Below are positions 17,410 through 28,400 of a DNA stretch of 64,000 nt, piece by piece; position 1 is the stretch's first letter; every line of letters starts with the position of its first letter. The position numbers were made by a program, and so were the translations under genes. Location of the stretch: assembly GCF_000948985.2 (NCBI RefSeq), contig NZ_CP059733.1, positions 2,852,001 to 2,916,000 on the forward strand, given 5' to 3'. The notes beneath the pieces were generated by a model that was given only the letters and a program-made list of their open reading frames with translations, searched no databases and had not been told where the DNA came from. This DNA is from Thalassomonas viridans (lineage in GTDB: Bacteria; Pseudomonadota; Gammaproteobacteria; Enterobacterales; Alteromonadaceae).

Positions 17410-19602
17410 TTATTTTGCATTTAAAGGCAGATAAATGGATATGTTTGTTCCCTCATCTATCGCCGACGTTACCTTGATCTTACCTCCGTGTTCTTCAATA
17501 ATGCCAAACGAAATCGCCATGCCCAAGCCGGTACCGCTGCCGACATCCTTAGTGGTAAAAAACGGGTCAAATATTTTTTGCCGGGTTGCTTCATCCATCC
17601 CGCAACCGTTGTCTTTAAAACTTATTTTCAGTTGATGGGATTCCTCGGTCAGGGTGATGGTTAAGTTCCCGGTCAGCTGGTTATTTTGGCGTGTCTTTGT
17701 CTCTATGGCCTGGCAAGCATTAACGGCAATGTTCATAAATACTTGACTAAGTTTTGCAGGAAAGCAAGTTATTTTCGGGTCGGTCATGAAGTCGGTTGTT
17801 ATGTCTATGTCGGTATACTGGGTACGGACCAGGTTCATGGTCGACTGAATCAAGTTTGACAGCCGGAGCCGCTCTTTTTGGCTGTCGTCCGGGCGGGAAA
17901 ATGCCCTGAGATCGCTGACGATCACTTTGATGCGGTTCGTGCCTTCCCTGGCGGTATTGGTCAGGTCAATGAGCTTGGTAAATTTGTTATTGATTGCCGC
18001 TATAACCTGAGGGTCGGCATCTTCGCCGCCGGCGAGTTGCTTTAAAAAAGCTTTGATGTCTTTAATTTCATCCTGCATCAGATATACGGCGGCATGGGCG
18101 AAATTATTGGGATTGTTGATCTCGTGGGCGACTCCCGCCGTTAAGGTGCCGATAGAGGCCAGTTTCTCCGACTGTACCAGCTGTTGCTGGGTGGATTTTA
18201 GTTCGTCGTGCTGGCTGGCCAGTTTTTGAAAAGCCTGGATAAGTTCGCCGCTGCGTTCGCTGATTTTGCGTTCCAGTCCCTGGTTCATCTCTATTTTTTC
18301 AATGGTTAATGATAAGAAATGTGCCAGGGTATCGATAAAGGCCAGGTGCTCGTCAGTGATCACTGAGGTATCTATATCCTGTACCGAGATCACGCCCCGT
18401 AATGTTTCGCCGTGACGGACAATCAAGTCGAGCTGGTTATCCGTCAGGCAGTAGCCTGTTTCCGGCTGTATACCGGTAGGCAAGGTGGGGTTTTCGCCAA
18501 GTATTTTACTGAACACCAGTTCGGCACTGTCCATGGTATTGACCTGAACCTGGTCTTCATCGAGGGGGATGCTGCCGGAGGACGGGCAAAAAGAGATAAA
18601 ATTTTCCTTGTTTCCGGCGTCAATATCCTGATAGACAATGTTGATTTTCGGAAAGTGGCTGAAGGGGATTTCCTGCAGCAGGGTGTTGGCAGTGAGCAGC
18701 ATGGCCGATTTTTTATTGTTGATGGCAGCCAATGCCTTGGTATTTTCCAGTATGGTGGTTAACCTGTGGTTGGCGAGTTTGAGCTCTGCTGATAAATCGA
18801 CCAGGGCTTCATTACGCTCTGTTAACTGGTGGGCCTTGTCCAGGATTTCCTGTTTGGCGGCGTTTAATTTCTGGAGCATGGCATTAAAAGCTTCTTCTAA
18901 GATTTTAAGCTCATTTTGTCCCCGGGTTTCGATGGCGATTTCCAGGTTATCCAGTTTATCTAAATCGATCTGCTGCGTGGCTTCGGTTAATGCCGCGAGC
19001 GGACGGCTCAGTAGTTTTCTTGAGATTACCAGGAATAAGATCCATAAGGCGACCGTTTTAATCACGGCATTGATGATGATGTAGAAGAAGCCCCATTTGA
19101 CTTTTTCAATTACAACACCCGAACTCGAATATATGGTGGCCCTGCCGATAGTGGTGCTTTTTTCCTTAGCGCTATGTTCTATGGTAAATGAGTGTTGAAA
19201 CAGGCCGGAGAATTGCCAGTAGTCTAACACCGGCTGCTGCCCGCCGTTTTCGTCTATGTCGACGACTTGGCTGTTTTTATTGATAATGCGGCCTTTGCCG
19301 TAAACTTTTCCGAATTCATCTTCCAGTTTGATGCCTTCAACGTCGGGGGATTCTGCCATGCCTAAAAAAACCGGCTGCAGTTGCTCCAGGTTGTAATCCC
19401 ATAACGCCTTGGCGAGCCCGGGTTCAAAGGTTTTGCCGATCACTTCCAGTTCATCTTTGACTTTTTCCTTGGTATTGGAGAATTCCACATAGATATGGGC
19501 CAGGGTAACGGCTATGGTCAGGACAAGATAGAAGGAGAAGACAACTTTAAGCAGGTGTGTTGCGATAGAGTCTTTGACCTTGACCAGGGGGGCTGGCTTC
19601 AT
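17410..19602 (-). CDS. Membrane sensor histidine kinase
   Basis: A 730-residue kinase. TM1 is near residues 17-38, followed by a periplasmic sensor of about 130 residues, TM2 near 175-195, HAMP, a GAF-like region (about 285-430) and a coiled coil. The H-box reads GVAHEINNPNNF (His near 494) and the ATPase domain has DNGCGM and GTGLGM motifs. No receiver domain is attached. The downstream gene is a response-regulator diguanylate cyclase, so the pair probably turns an external signal into cyclic di-GMP. Confidence 0.88.
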   Translation of the reverse strand: MKPAPLVKVKDSIATHLLKVVFSFYLVLTIAVTLAHIYVEFSNTKEKVKDELEVIGKTFEPGLAKALWDYNLEQLQPVFLGMAESPDVEGIKLEDEFGKVYGKGRIINKNSQVVDIDENGGQQPVLDYWQFSGLFQHSFTIEHSAKEKSTTIGRATIYSSSGVVIEKVKWGFFYIIINAVIKTVALWILFLVISRKLLSRPLAALTEATQQIDLDKLDNLEIAIETRGQNELKILEEAFNAMLQKLNAAKQEILDKAHQLTERNEALVDLSAELKLANHRLTTILENTKALAAINNKKSAMLLTANTLLQEIPFSHFPKINIVYQDIDAGNKENFISFCPSSGSIPLDEDQVQVNTMDSAELVFSKILGENPTLPTGIQPETGYCLTDNQLDLIVRHGETLRGVISVQDIDTSVITDEHLAFIDTLAHFLSLTIEKIEMNQGLERKISERSGELIQAFQKLASQHDELKSTQQQLVQSEKLASIGTLTAGVAHEINNPNNFAHAAVYLMQDEIKDIKAFLKQLAGGEDADPQVIAAINNKFTKLIDLTNTAREGTNRIKVIVSDLRAFSRPDDSQKERLRLSNLIQSTMNLVRTQYTDIDITTDFMTDPKITCFPAKLSQVFMNIAVNACQAIETKTRQNNQLTGNLTITLTEESHQLKISFKDNGCGMDEATRQKIFDPFFTTKDVGSGTGLGMAISFGIIEEHGGKIKVTSAIDEGTNISIYLPLNAK

Positions 19603-19741
19603 ACCTTGTCCTTATAAATAAAAACTGGCATTGAACATAAAATGTTTACTCATAGCCCTTAAAGTTCACCTGTATACTGACCTGTTTTGTTAGTCCCGCG
19701 TTGGAGAAAGCCATCGTGGTTAAGCCATTATTTTATTGCCT

Positions 19742-22240
19742 CTAATTGTAGTCATAGGAGAAGCTCAGGCCAAAGGTTCTGGGTCGGTTCGTGGTGATGC
19801 GGGGGACAAAATCCTGGTTATTGATAAACAAGTCGGCCCGTTTGTCGGTTAAATTGTCGATATAGAATTTTACCGACCAGGGGGATCTTTTCAGGCCAAG
19901 GGAGAAGTTCACTATGGTGTAGCTGTCCTGACGCTCCCGCTCCTGGGATACGATAGAGCTCCAGGATTTTCCTGCATACTGGAGGCCAAGCAGCCAGCTA
20001 GCCTCATATTCCCCCAGCTGCCAGTAGTAGTTAGTGCGGATATTGGCCTGCAGTTTGGGGGTCAGCGGTAATTCACTGCCGACAGGCGCCGTTTCAATGA
20101 TCCGCGCCTTGATGTCGGTCAGTTCGGTACGGTTGTAGGACAGGGCGCTGCTGAGGGTGAAGTTGGCGCTGATATCCCAGGCTGCATCCAGTTCGATACC
20201 GAATATTTCGGCATTGGCGGCATTTTCAATAAAGGTCAGCCGGGAGACATTGATGGGGTCGTAGCGGGAAACCTGCATATTTTCCCATTTGATAAAGTAG
20301 ATGTTGCCGTTAAAGCGCAGCCGGCGCTCCTGTAGCAAGGTTTTCCAGCCGATTTCATGGTTATAGACGTCATCCGAGTCATAGGTGAGGTTAATATCGG
20401 GAAAGTCGGGATTAAACGAGCTGAAGCCGCCGGAGCGGTTAAAGCCGCCGGGTCTGAATCCTTCGGCGTAGGTCAGGTAATAAAGGCGGTTTCTGTCCTG
20501 CTGATAGCTTAAGCTGATTTTGGGAATGATGCCGTTTTCTTTCAGGGGGGCTTTGCTGTGTCCGCCGGAAACGTCATAATCCCGCCCCCGGTCGGTATTT
20601 TGCGAGCCCTGGAAAATACCGTCGGCAAAGTTACTGGAGCCGGTAAAATCAGACTCGATATCATACCAGCGTAATCCCAAAGCCAGGCTGAGCCTGTCTG
20701 AAAGTGCATATTTGAGTTCGCCAAAGACTGCGATTTGTTCCTCGGTGCGGGTGATATCGTTAAAAAACGTGACATTGGCGGGGCGGGTATCCGGGTTGAT
20801 GTTATTCGCCGCCGTTATCGGTGCGTTGGGGGCAAAGCCAAGCTCGGTTGCCGCCAAATACCACCAGTCGTCCTGGGTTTTTATTTCATAATCGTCATAG
20901 AAAATACCTGCGATGGCGCTTAGTTTTTCTTCCGGGTCTGTGGCAATCCTCAGTTCATGGGTGAGCCTGCTGTGTTGCTGTATGGCGGTAAAGCCTTTGG
21001 TGGGATCCTTACATTCGCGCACCTGGGTGATGATATCGGGAGAAATGTCATAATTGACTATATAATCCGGATTGGTATAGGTGCAGGTATAGTAGGCAAT
21101 AAATGCCCCCGAGTTGTTATAACTGATGAAGTCGGCCGACTGGTCTATGTCACGGTCCAGATAGGCGCCGGTATAAAGCAATTCCAGGTCTTTAAGCCGG
21201 CCTTCGAGAGTCCAGGAGGTTTGTAAAAACTCATCTTCTAATGTATCGGGGAAAAAGTGGGCAACTTCAAGATCGCCTACTTCGGGGTCATAATCAAACA
21301 CCCCGTCGACGTCGAGTTTTTGCCCGGCCTGTTGCAGCAGCAATTGCCAGTTGTCCGTGATTTGATAATTTAGCCCCAGCCTGAACCCGGTATAAGCGCT
21401 GGCGTTAAAGTCGTTTTCGATCAATGCCAGGTTGTTGGTGGTTTCAAAGGTGGCATTGTCCGGCACGTTAACCGCAGAAGCGGGATTGATCTCGGGATCC
21501 AGGGTAAACTCACCATAAACATTGTCTATATAGCCCCCCCGGTTGACGTTATAAAGCACCGCCCTGAGGGCTAGCTGTTCATTGAGGGGCAGGTTGATAT
21601 AACCTTCGATGGCGTCGCTGGTTTCTCCTTTATGGGTATCGGCAAGCGAAGCGCTAAAGCCGCCGGAAAGTTCATCGAACATAGGCTTGTTGGTGATATA
21701 ACGTACGGTGCCGGCCTGGGAGCTGGCGCCAAACAGGGTGCCTTGCGGTCCGGGTAAGACTTCGATGCGTGAAAGGTCGGCGGCATAAACATCCATATTA
21801 CGTCCCGGTGCCGTGACCGGTTGTTCATCCACGTAAAGCGCAACATTGGGCATGACCCCCTGGGCGGCGGATAACCTGAACACAATTGGCTGGATGGCCA
21901 TTCCCCGGATAAAAATATCTGCCTGTCCCGGCCCGCGCCCGCCTAAGGTGACATTGGGCATATAATTGACGAAATCGTCAAAGTTACCGATATTTTGCTC
22001 TTTCAGAGCTGTGCTGTTCATCGCGTGTACTGTGATCGGGATTTCCTGGATGTTCTCCCGGCGTTTGCCGGCGGTGACAATAATGGTTTCTATTTCGTCA
22101 TCTTCGGTTTGCGGGGATGATGGTGCAGGGGCCGGGGAAGCATTTGGGGCCAATGCCTGCGCCATGGAGTGAGTGACAATTCCGGTAGTGAATGCGCATA
22201 AAATAGCCTGGCGAACAAGGTTGCTTTTAAACATGATCAT
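19742..22240 (-). CDS. TonB-dependent outer-membrane receptor
   Basis: An 832-residue receptor. Signal peptide about residues 1-28, then the TonB-box region (IETIIVTAGKRRENIQEIP), the plug domain (VTVHAMNS-like through FIRGM and QGTLFGA) and a 22-strand barrel ending in GLSFSYDYN. The VTAxKRxENxQxxP opening belongs to the large group that takes up complex organic substrates rather than the classical siderophore group; the substrate is unknown. The start may be the second ATG at 22234. A palindromic MITE sits 27 bases upstream of the start codon. Confidence 0.88.
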   Translation of the reverse strand: MIMFKSNLVRQAILCAFTTGIVTHSMAQALAPNASPAPAPSSPQTEDDEIETIIVTAGKRRENIQEIPITVHAMNSTALKEQNIGNFDDFVNYMPNVTLGGRGPGQADIFIRGMAIQPIVFRLSAAQGVMPNVALYVDEQPVTAPGRNMDVYAADLSRIEVLPGPQGTLFGASSQAGTVRYITNKPMFDELSGGFSASLADTHKGETSDAIEGYINLPLNEQLALRAVLYNVNRGGYIDNVYGEFTLDPEINPASAVNVPDNATFETTNNLALIENDFNASAYTGFRLGLNYQITDNWQLLLQQAGQKLDVDGVFDYDPEVGDLEVAHFFPDTLEDEFLQTSWTLEGRLKDLELLYTGAYLDRDIDQSADFISYNNSGAFIAYYTCTYTNPDYIVNYDISPDIITQVRECKDPTKGFTAIQQHSRLTHELRIATDPEEKLSAIAGIFYDDYEIKTQDDWWYLAATELGFAPNAPITAANNINPDTRPANVTFFNDITRTEEQIAVFGELKYALSDRLSLALGLRWYDIESDFTGSSNFADGIFQGSQNTDRGRDYDVSGGHSKAPLKENGIIPKISLSYQQDRNRLYYLTYAEGFRPGGFNRSGGFSSFNPDFPDINLTYDSDDVYNHEIGWKTLLQERRLRFNGNIYFIKWENMQVSRYDPINVSRLTFIENAANAEIFGIELDAAWDISANFTLSSALSYNRTELTDIKARIIETAPVGSELPLTPKLQANIRTNYYWQLGEYEASWLLGLQYAGKSWSSIVSQERERQDSYTIVNFSLGLKRSPWSVKFYIDNLTDKRADLFINNQDFVPRITTNRPRTFGLSFSYDYN

Positions 22241-22266
22241 TAGCCTGTTTTATTTGCTATTTTGGC

Positions 22267-22430
22267 TAGGGCCTGTTTATCTTTGGAGGGGATGAAGATT
22301 TTTGAGCGGTTTTTTCACCTATCAAGGCAGAAAAATGGACGTGTAGTTATTCTACATGACATTTTTCTAACGCCGATAGGAGGAAAAACAGCCAAAAAGC
22401 TCATTCACGGCCAAAGATAAACAGGCCCTA
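22267..22430. mobile_element. Palindromic MITE-like element
   Basis: A 164-bp element bounded by perfect 20-bp inverted repeats, TAGGGCCTGTTTATCTTTGG and its complement. The interior is also an imperfect palindrome centred near 22349 (GTGTAGTTATTCTACAT), so the whole can fold into one long hairpin. It encodes no protein. Partial matches to the outer end occur near 11428 and 16166. It lies between the TonB receptor start and the solute-binding genes and probably affects the receptor promoter. The remainder of 22241-22672 shows no gene. Confidence 0.75.
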
Positions 22431-22672
22431 ACAGCCTGACTCCCTGTTTTTTCCCTGCTGAATGAGATTACCTTATGCCAATGCAAAATGTTGGAAAATT
22501 GTGATAAGTATAGTCGGTTTACATGGAAGTAATGGTTGCTGGTAGGTGCCCGGCTTTTTTGGCATGCTTGCAGAGGTGTTCAGGTCATTTTTTGGCAAGG
22601 GGGCTGGGCGATAGCCGCGCAACCTCAGATTAACCTCCGCAGGTTAATAATGAGTGTATTACAATAAAGGGT

Positions 22673-23446
22673 ATGATGAAAAAGTTGTTTTTGCCTGTTT
22701 GTTTGTTAATTGCTTCATCGGCAGGAGCGGTTAAGTCTTTCGCACAAGAAACCATTCGTATCGCGACCGGCGAGTATCCGCCGTATTATTCCAGGCAGTA
22801 TAAAAATTTCGGCCCTACACCGGCTATTGTGATAGCGGCATTTGCCCGCGTGAATATTAAAGTTGAATTTGGCTTTTTCCCCTGGAACAGAAGTTTAGAG
22901 CTGGCGAAAAATAATGTCTGGGATGCTACCTGTTGCTGGTTTAAGACATCGGGCTGGGAGGATTATTTTTATTATTCTGACGGCGTCAGGTCACGAGAAA
23001 AAATCTTTTTTCATTTAAAGAGCTACCCGTTTCATTGGCAGTCTTATGATGATTTGCAGGAGATGAAAATAGGCACTACGGTCAAGTATGCTTATGGCGA
23101 TGATTTCGATGCCGCCAATAAAGCGGGAAAACTACGGATAGAGCAGGCGCCGTCAAATAAGATGAATTTAAAAAAATTACTGGCAGGGCGGATCCATATC
23201 TTTCCAATTGATCGCCTGATGGGTTATCAACTGTTGGATGAGTTCTTTACACCGGAGCAGGCCCGGTTGATCACCCACCATTCTAAAATCCTCTTTTCCG
23301 GCAATGTACGCCTGCTGATATCGAAAAAGAATCCCAAAAGTCAATACCTTATAGAAAAATTTAACCTGGGTCTGAAAAAGCTGAAAGAAAGCGGCGAGTA
23401 CGATCCTTTTTTTATTGAGAAGCAGCCGGGCGGTAAAAATGAATAA
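22673..23446 (+). CDS. Family-3 periplasmic solute-binding protein
   Basis: A 257-residue exported protein. Signal peptide about residues 1-24 (cleavage near SFAQE). The mature part begins ETIRIATGEYPPYYS, the usual ligand-pocket strand of SBP_bac_3 proteins, and continues FFPWNRSLELAKNNVWDATCCW. There is no permease or ATPase gene nearby, as is common for stand-alone versions in Alteromonadales. It is the first copy of a tandem pair. Confidence 0.85.
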   Translation: MMKKLFLPVCLLIASSAGAVKSFAQETIRIATGEYPPYYSRQYKNFGPTPAIVIAAFARVNIKVEFGFFPWNRSLELAKNNVWDATCCWFKTSGWEDYFYYSDGVRSREKIFFHLKSYPFHWQSYDDLQEMKIGTTVKYAYGDDFDAANKAGKLRIEQAPSNKMNLKKLLAGRIHIFPIDRLMGYQLLDEFFTPEQARLITHHSKILFSGNVRLLISKKNPKSQYLIEKFNLGLKKLKESGEYDPFFIEKQPGGKNE

Positions 23447-23499
23447 CCGGCACGGGCAATATTTTCTAATATAAGCGCTTAGGTGGTGGGATAAATGTT

Positions 23500-24276
23500 A
23501 TGGTGAAAAAGTTATTCCTGTTTGTCTTTGGGCTTATCGCATCTGCCGCTGCGGTCAACACAGAAGCACAAGAAACTATTCGTATTACCACCGGGGAGTT
23601 CCCGCCTTACTATTCTGAGCACGAACCGAATTACGGAGAAAGCCTGCATATCGTTACCCAGGCATTTGCGCAAATGAATATTAAGGTGGAATATGGTTTT
23701 TTCCCCTGGAGCCGCAGTTATGAGCTGGTGAAGCAAAATGACTGGGATGCCAGCTGTTGCTGGAGCCGCACGCCAGAGCGGGAAGTTTATTTTAACTATT
23801 CTGAGGTGATAAGATCCTCGAATATCATGTTCTTTCACCTAAGGAAATTCCCGTTTGACTGGCAGTCTTATGAGGATTTATCCGGTATCCGAATAGGCAC
23901 TACAATTCGCTATTTTTATGGCCGGGAGTTCGAGGCCGCAGATAAAGCCGGCAAACTTTTGGTTGAGCATGCCTCGTCGGATGAAATTAATTTCAGGAAG
24001 TTGCTGGGAGGGCGCATTCAAATTTTTCCTATCGGTCAAAAGGCCGGTTATCACTTATTGTCCAAATCATTCCTGCCAGAAAAAGTTGACTCGGTTACCC
24101 ACCATGCCAAAGCGCTTGTTCGTTATCAACTAAGGCTGATGGTAGCAAAAACCAATAAGAAGAGCCGGTATTTTATCGATAAGTTTAATGAAGGGCTAAA
24201 ACGCCTTAAGGCCAGCGGCGAATATGAGCAATACTTTGCCGAAATCGATGAAACTGAGCACTCAGCCAAAAGATGA
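23500..24276 (+). CDS. Family-3 periplasmic solute-binding protein, tandem paralogue
   Basis: A 258-residue paralogue of the preceding protein, with the same frame of landmarks (ETIRITTGEFPPYYS, FFPWSRSYELVKQNDWDASCCW, SYEDL, GRIQIFPI). The signal peptide is about residues 1-23. The genes are 53 bases apart and probably form one transcription unit. The paralogues have diverged mostly around the first ligand-pocket loop, so they may bind different ligands. Confidence 0.85.
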   Translation: MVKKLFLFVFGLIASAAAVNTEAQETIRITTGEFPPYYSEHEPNYGESLHIVTQAFAQMNIKVEYGFFPWSRSYELVKQNDWDASCCWSRTPEREVYFNYSEVIRSSNIMFFHLRKFPFDWQSYEDLSGIRIGTTIRYFYGREFEAADKAGKLLVEHASSDEINFRKLLGGRIQIFPIGQKAGYHLLSKSFLPEKVDSVTHHAKALVRYQLRLMVAKTNKKSRYFIDKFNEGLKRLKASGEYEQYFAEIDETEHSAKR

Positions 24277-24695
24277 GCTTTGCTCTGAAAAGCCTGACAA
24301 CTCAGCTATTTCTTTCTAAGCTCATTGTTTTTCATCAAGAATAATCACTGAGAGCGTATAACAAGGTCTTTTCAGTTAAGCCGCTCATAAGGCTTTATTT
24401 TTAACGGGTAGCCTGTAATCGGTATCTGTTTTTATCCATTTTCCCCCTTGTCAGATTTTTTTACTAACCATGAATTAGCGTTGTTGTCAAGTGTTTTGTG
24501 TGGTTTTATTAGCAGCTTGAATTTTAAGCTTAAAATAACTCTCCTGTTTTGCTGGCATAAAACCTGAAAACCCGTGCGGGTGCGTATTCAGGTTATGTGT
24601 ACGCCCATTGTTAATTACCTGGTTTATTACCCGGGGATTAATGAATTCTCACTACGGTTGAATTTATCAACTATGACAAAAGAGTAGGTTTTATT
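24277..24695. other. Intergenic region
   Basis: No gene, clear terminator or repeat was recognised. It presumably holds the promoter of the PEP-CTERM gene. Confidence 0.4.
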
Positions 24696-25337
24696 ATGAG
24701 TTATCTACAAGTATTGAAACTGTTCAAAAGTAAGCTGAAAAGGGGGCTGGCGATCGTTGTTGCCACGGCAGCCTTGTTGACAGCAAACTCAGCTAATGCC
24801 GCCTTGCTGGGGCTTAATCTGGCACCGGCTCCCGATATTTTTTCGAGCTTTATCACAGTCGATTATGATATGGGTACCGAAACCCTGACGGCTGATGGTT
24901 TTGCGCTGAATTTTTTTGATGGGGCTAATAATGCTATTGCCGGCGGCACCTTTTCATTGACTGCATCGATTGATAATAGCGGTGTACTGAGCGGTGGTAG
25001 CCTTATGATTATGGGAACGACTGCCGGGTTCAATTCGGGCACTCTGCTAACCGGTTCAATAACCGCCTTAGGCTTTGATGACGGCGGCGGTGATCCGCTG
25101 GAGTTTATGCTTGATATTACCGGCGGCGATTTAGCCGGTATGTATGGCCCCCATGGCGGCATTATTATGACCAGCACCGGCTTAACAGCCAATCTTTTCA
25201 CCGAAAGCTTCTCCAGTGGCGCTATGGCTGCCAGTTCTGATGTCGGGGTGCCTGTTACTGTACCTGAGCCAGAGGGGCTCCTGCTGTTGTCTGTTGCCCT
25301 GATGGGCTTAGTGGCAGCGAGACGCCGCAGTTATTAA
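24696..25337 (+). CDS. PEP-CTERM sorted surface protein
   Basis: A 213-residue exported protein. Signal peptide about residues 18-38 (LLTANSANA). The C-terminus is a classic PEP-CTERM tripartite signal: VPEPEG, a hydrophobic helix, then ARRRSY, so it should be cut and anchored or secreted by an exosortase encoded elsewhere. The body (about 40-180) shares a beta-rich domain with the first 200 residues of the 1330-residue protein that follows (ITALGFDD and TAFGFRD; VTGGALA-like segment). Confidence 0.85.
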   Translation: MSYLQVLKLFKSKLKRGLAIVVATAALLTANSANAALLGLNLAPAPDIFSSFITVDYDMGTETLTADGFALNFFDGANNAIAGGTFSLTASIDNSGVLSGGSLMIMGTTAGFNSGTLLTGSITALGFDDGGGDPLEFMLDITGGDLAGMYGPHGGIIMTSTGLTANLFTESFSSGAMAASSDVGVPVTVPEPEGLLLLSVALMGLVAARRRSY

Positions 25338-25489
25338 TAACCGAGTTAGCTAATAGTTTTTAAGATCGCTATACACAATCAGGGAAACAGGGTGTCTGGC
25401 AAGCCCGCCCGGCGGGCAGATGGATTTGAAAATACGGGCTATCCACGGAGATGGATGCTCGTTTTCAAGAGTAAAATAAGGCGCAAAAA

Positions 25490-28400
25490 ATGTTCTTATC
25501 AAGATTTTATCGTTTGGTGGGTATAACATATGCGGCTATGAAGGGGGTTGTGAGCGCAGCTGTGATAACAGCTGGAGTCATAACCTCCGCACATGCTGAT
25601 TTATTGGATAATACCCTTGATTTTCCTCTGATTTCTTATAACAGCACCACAGTAGGTGCAACCTATTATGATTCCGGCATAGATCAATTCTTTCTGAATT
25701 CGAGTGTGACGGCATTGCTTGAAAATTCTTCTTCGATACCTGTGTTTATCAGTAACGGTCAAATGAGTTTACAGATCACGGTGGATGATAGTGGTAATTT
25801 GCTTGCCAACGTTGCGGCAGAAGATGTCCAGATTAGCGGCACCTTAACGCTGAACAGCGTGGTTTATTCCGGCACCCTTATTTCTGGCAAGGTAACCGCT
25901 TTTGGTTTCAGAGACTCTGCCAGTAGCGTTGACCAGTTCGATTTTAAATTTACAGTTACCGGTGGTGCTTTGGCTTCATTTTACCCAAGTAGTATGGGAA
26001 TAGAGCTGACCAGTGAATCGTCGAGTTTCAACGGAGATTTCAGCGTAGATTTTAACGGCAAAGCCAAGGGACTTATCGGTGGCGTGAAGCCGGAAAAAAA
26101 TCCCGCCAGTTTGGGAGACTTTGTTTGGGAAGATCTTAACAGAGACGGTATCCAGGATATGGGAGAGCCGGGCATTGAAGCTGTAACCGTCAACTTGCTG
26201 GAACCCGGCGATGACGGCGTTTGTAATACCGCGGATGAATCTCAGCTGGATACAACGACAACGGATGCGGATGGGCTTTACCTTTTTAGTGCGCTCGATC
26301 CCGGAGATTACTGCGTAGAATTTGTTATCCCTGACGGTTATGTTGTCAGTCCGCAAGATGTCGGCGGTGACGATAGCATAGACAGTGATGCCGATCCGGT
26401 AACCGGCCAAACCGAGACCATTAGCCTGGAATCGGGTGAAAATGACCTGACCTGGGATATGGGGTTATACAGGTTAGCGGCTTTGGGAGACTTTGTTTGG
26501 GAAGACCTGAATGCCAATGGCACCCAGGACAGCGGTGAACCCGGTATTGAAGGGGTGACTGTAAACTTGCTCGATCCAGGCTCAGATCTTGAGTGTAATA
26601 CCGGTGATGAGTTTACCCTGGATAATACCAGCACAGATGCCGACGGGCTTTATGGATTTAGCCAGCTTATTCCCCGTGACTACTGCGTAGAGTTTGTTGC
26701 TCCCGCAGGATTTATCATCAGCCCGCAGGATTTTGGTTCAGATAGCAGTGACAGCGATGCCGACCCGGTAACAGGGCAAACCACTACGATTTCTCTGGAT
26801 GCCGGAGAGACAGATCTGACCTGGGATGCCGGGCTTTACCGTTTGGCCGCACTGGGGGATTATGTCTGGCATGATCTGGACAGAGATGGCTTACAGGCCA
26901 GTGACGAGCAGGGGGTAGCAGATGTTAAGGTTAACCTGCTTAACTGTTTAGGAGAGCCGGTGCTTGATGATGCCAATATGCCCATGAGTGCTTTAACCGA
27001 TGTCGATGGTTTGTATTTATTCGATAATTTAATGCCTGGCGGTTACCTGGTTGAATTTGAATTGCCCTCGGGCTTTGTATTCAGTCCGGCTAATGTCGGC
27101 AGTAATACCAGCATAGACAGTGACGCCAACCAGTTTACCGGCCGCAGTGCCTGTACCGATTTGTCATCAGGAGAAACAGACCTGACAATAGACGCCGGAA
27201 TTTACAAGCCGCTGGCTTGCGATGTTTCGGTAACCAAAAGCTGTGAAATCCTTTCTCGCCCCGACCCCCATCCTTTCTCCTGTAAAGATGCCAAGCCGAT
27301 TGATCAACTGACCATGATTTGGAATGGCACTAAAACCATTGATGTGGTGGCCCACTACGGCAAAGTTAAAGATCCTGTATTGGCCAGGGTTGATAATGTC
27401 GCTCCGGGTGATGAGGTAACCATTAGCGGTTTTGCCGGCGCCGGTAATGATATTGAATGGGAGCTGTTTAAGGCAGGGACCCATAAACTTTTGGGTAAAT
27501 CAAAATTCCATCTGTCATGTTCTGACAAGAATATGAACGGACCTGAGGATTGCGGTAAACCACAAGGTAAAAAAGGTTCACATCATGGCTGTGATGACGA
27601 CGACTGTGATGATGATCGCGATGATCACGGCTGTGACGATGATGACTGTGATGACGATCGTGGTGACCATGGCTGTGACGATGATGATTGCGATGACGAT
27701 CGTGGTGATCACGGTTGTGATGATGACGACTGTGATGACGATGACCGTGATGATGATCGTAAACATCGTGCCTATTACGCCAATGCTCTCACTTATACCG
27801 GCGACTATCGTAAAGGCGACGATGATGACGATGACCGCGATGACGATGATGATGATCGAGACGACGATGACCATGACGACGATGATCGCGATGATAAAGA
27901 CGATGACGACCGGAATGGACACGGTATCGGCAGCTGGTTATTTGAAGGTATGGCTGGCAGTAACGGTGTGACACTTGATTGCAGTGCACCAACACCACCG
28001 CCAACCTCTACCAATGATTGCTCGTTTAAAGTGCCTAAAGGCCCCCATTGTAAAGGCAAAGTTAAATCTATGGACTTGCACTATCTTGGCGGAGACTGCA
28101 AGATCACGCCGAATAACCAGTGGGGTAAAGCAAAATGTTACGCCCTTAAGACTGCCAAAGAGCCTGTACGCATTCGGGTAAGTGATGGTGGTCACAAAGT
28201 CTATCTGGATCAGTCTGATGTGATGATAGGGGATATAGTGACGGCTTCGGCCGCTAATGCCGGACGTCATGAATTCGGTTCCTGGAGCCTTGTTGAAATT
28301 TTCGATGCAAGCCATAAGCGGATACAAAAAGTATATCTGCATACTTCCTGTCATAAGCCTTTGAACCTGGGTGATAAATTCGGTAGTGTCAAGCTGGTAT

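Noticed and set aside
25338..25489. Possible riboswitch before the giant gene
   Set aside because: Some GC-rich pairing (GCCCGCC, GGCGGGC) is present, but no conserved aptamer core of a known class could be recognised.
27578..28059. Several long ORFs on both strands over the GAT/GAC repeat
   Set aside because: Codon-biased repeats keep all frames open; only the SdrD-type frame has domains, a signal peptide and a ribosome site.
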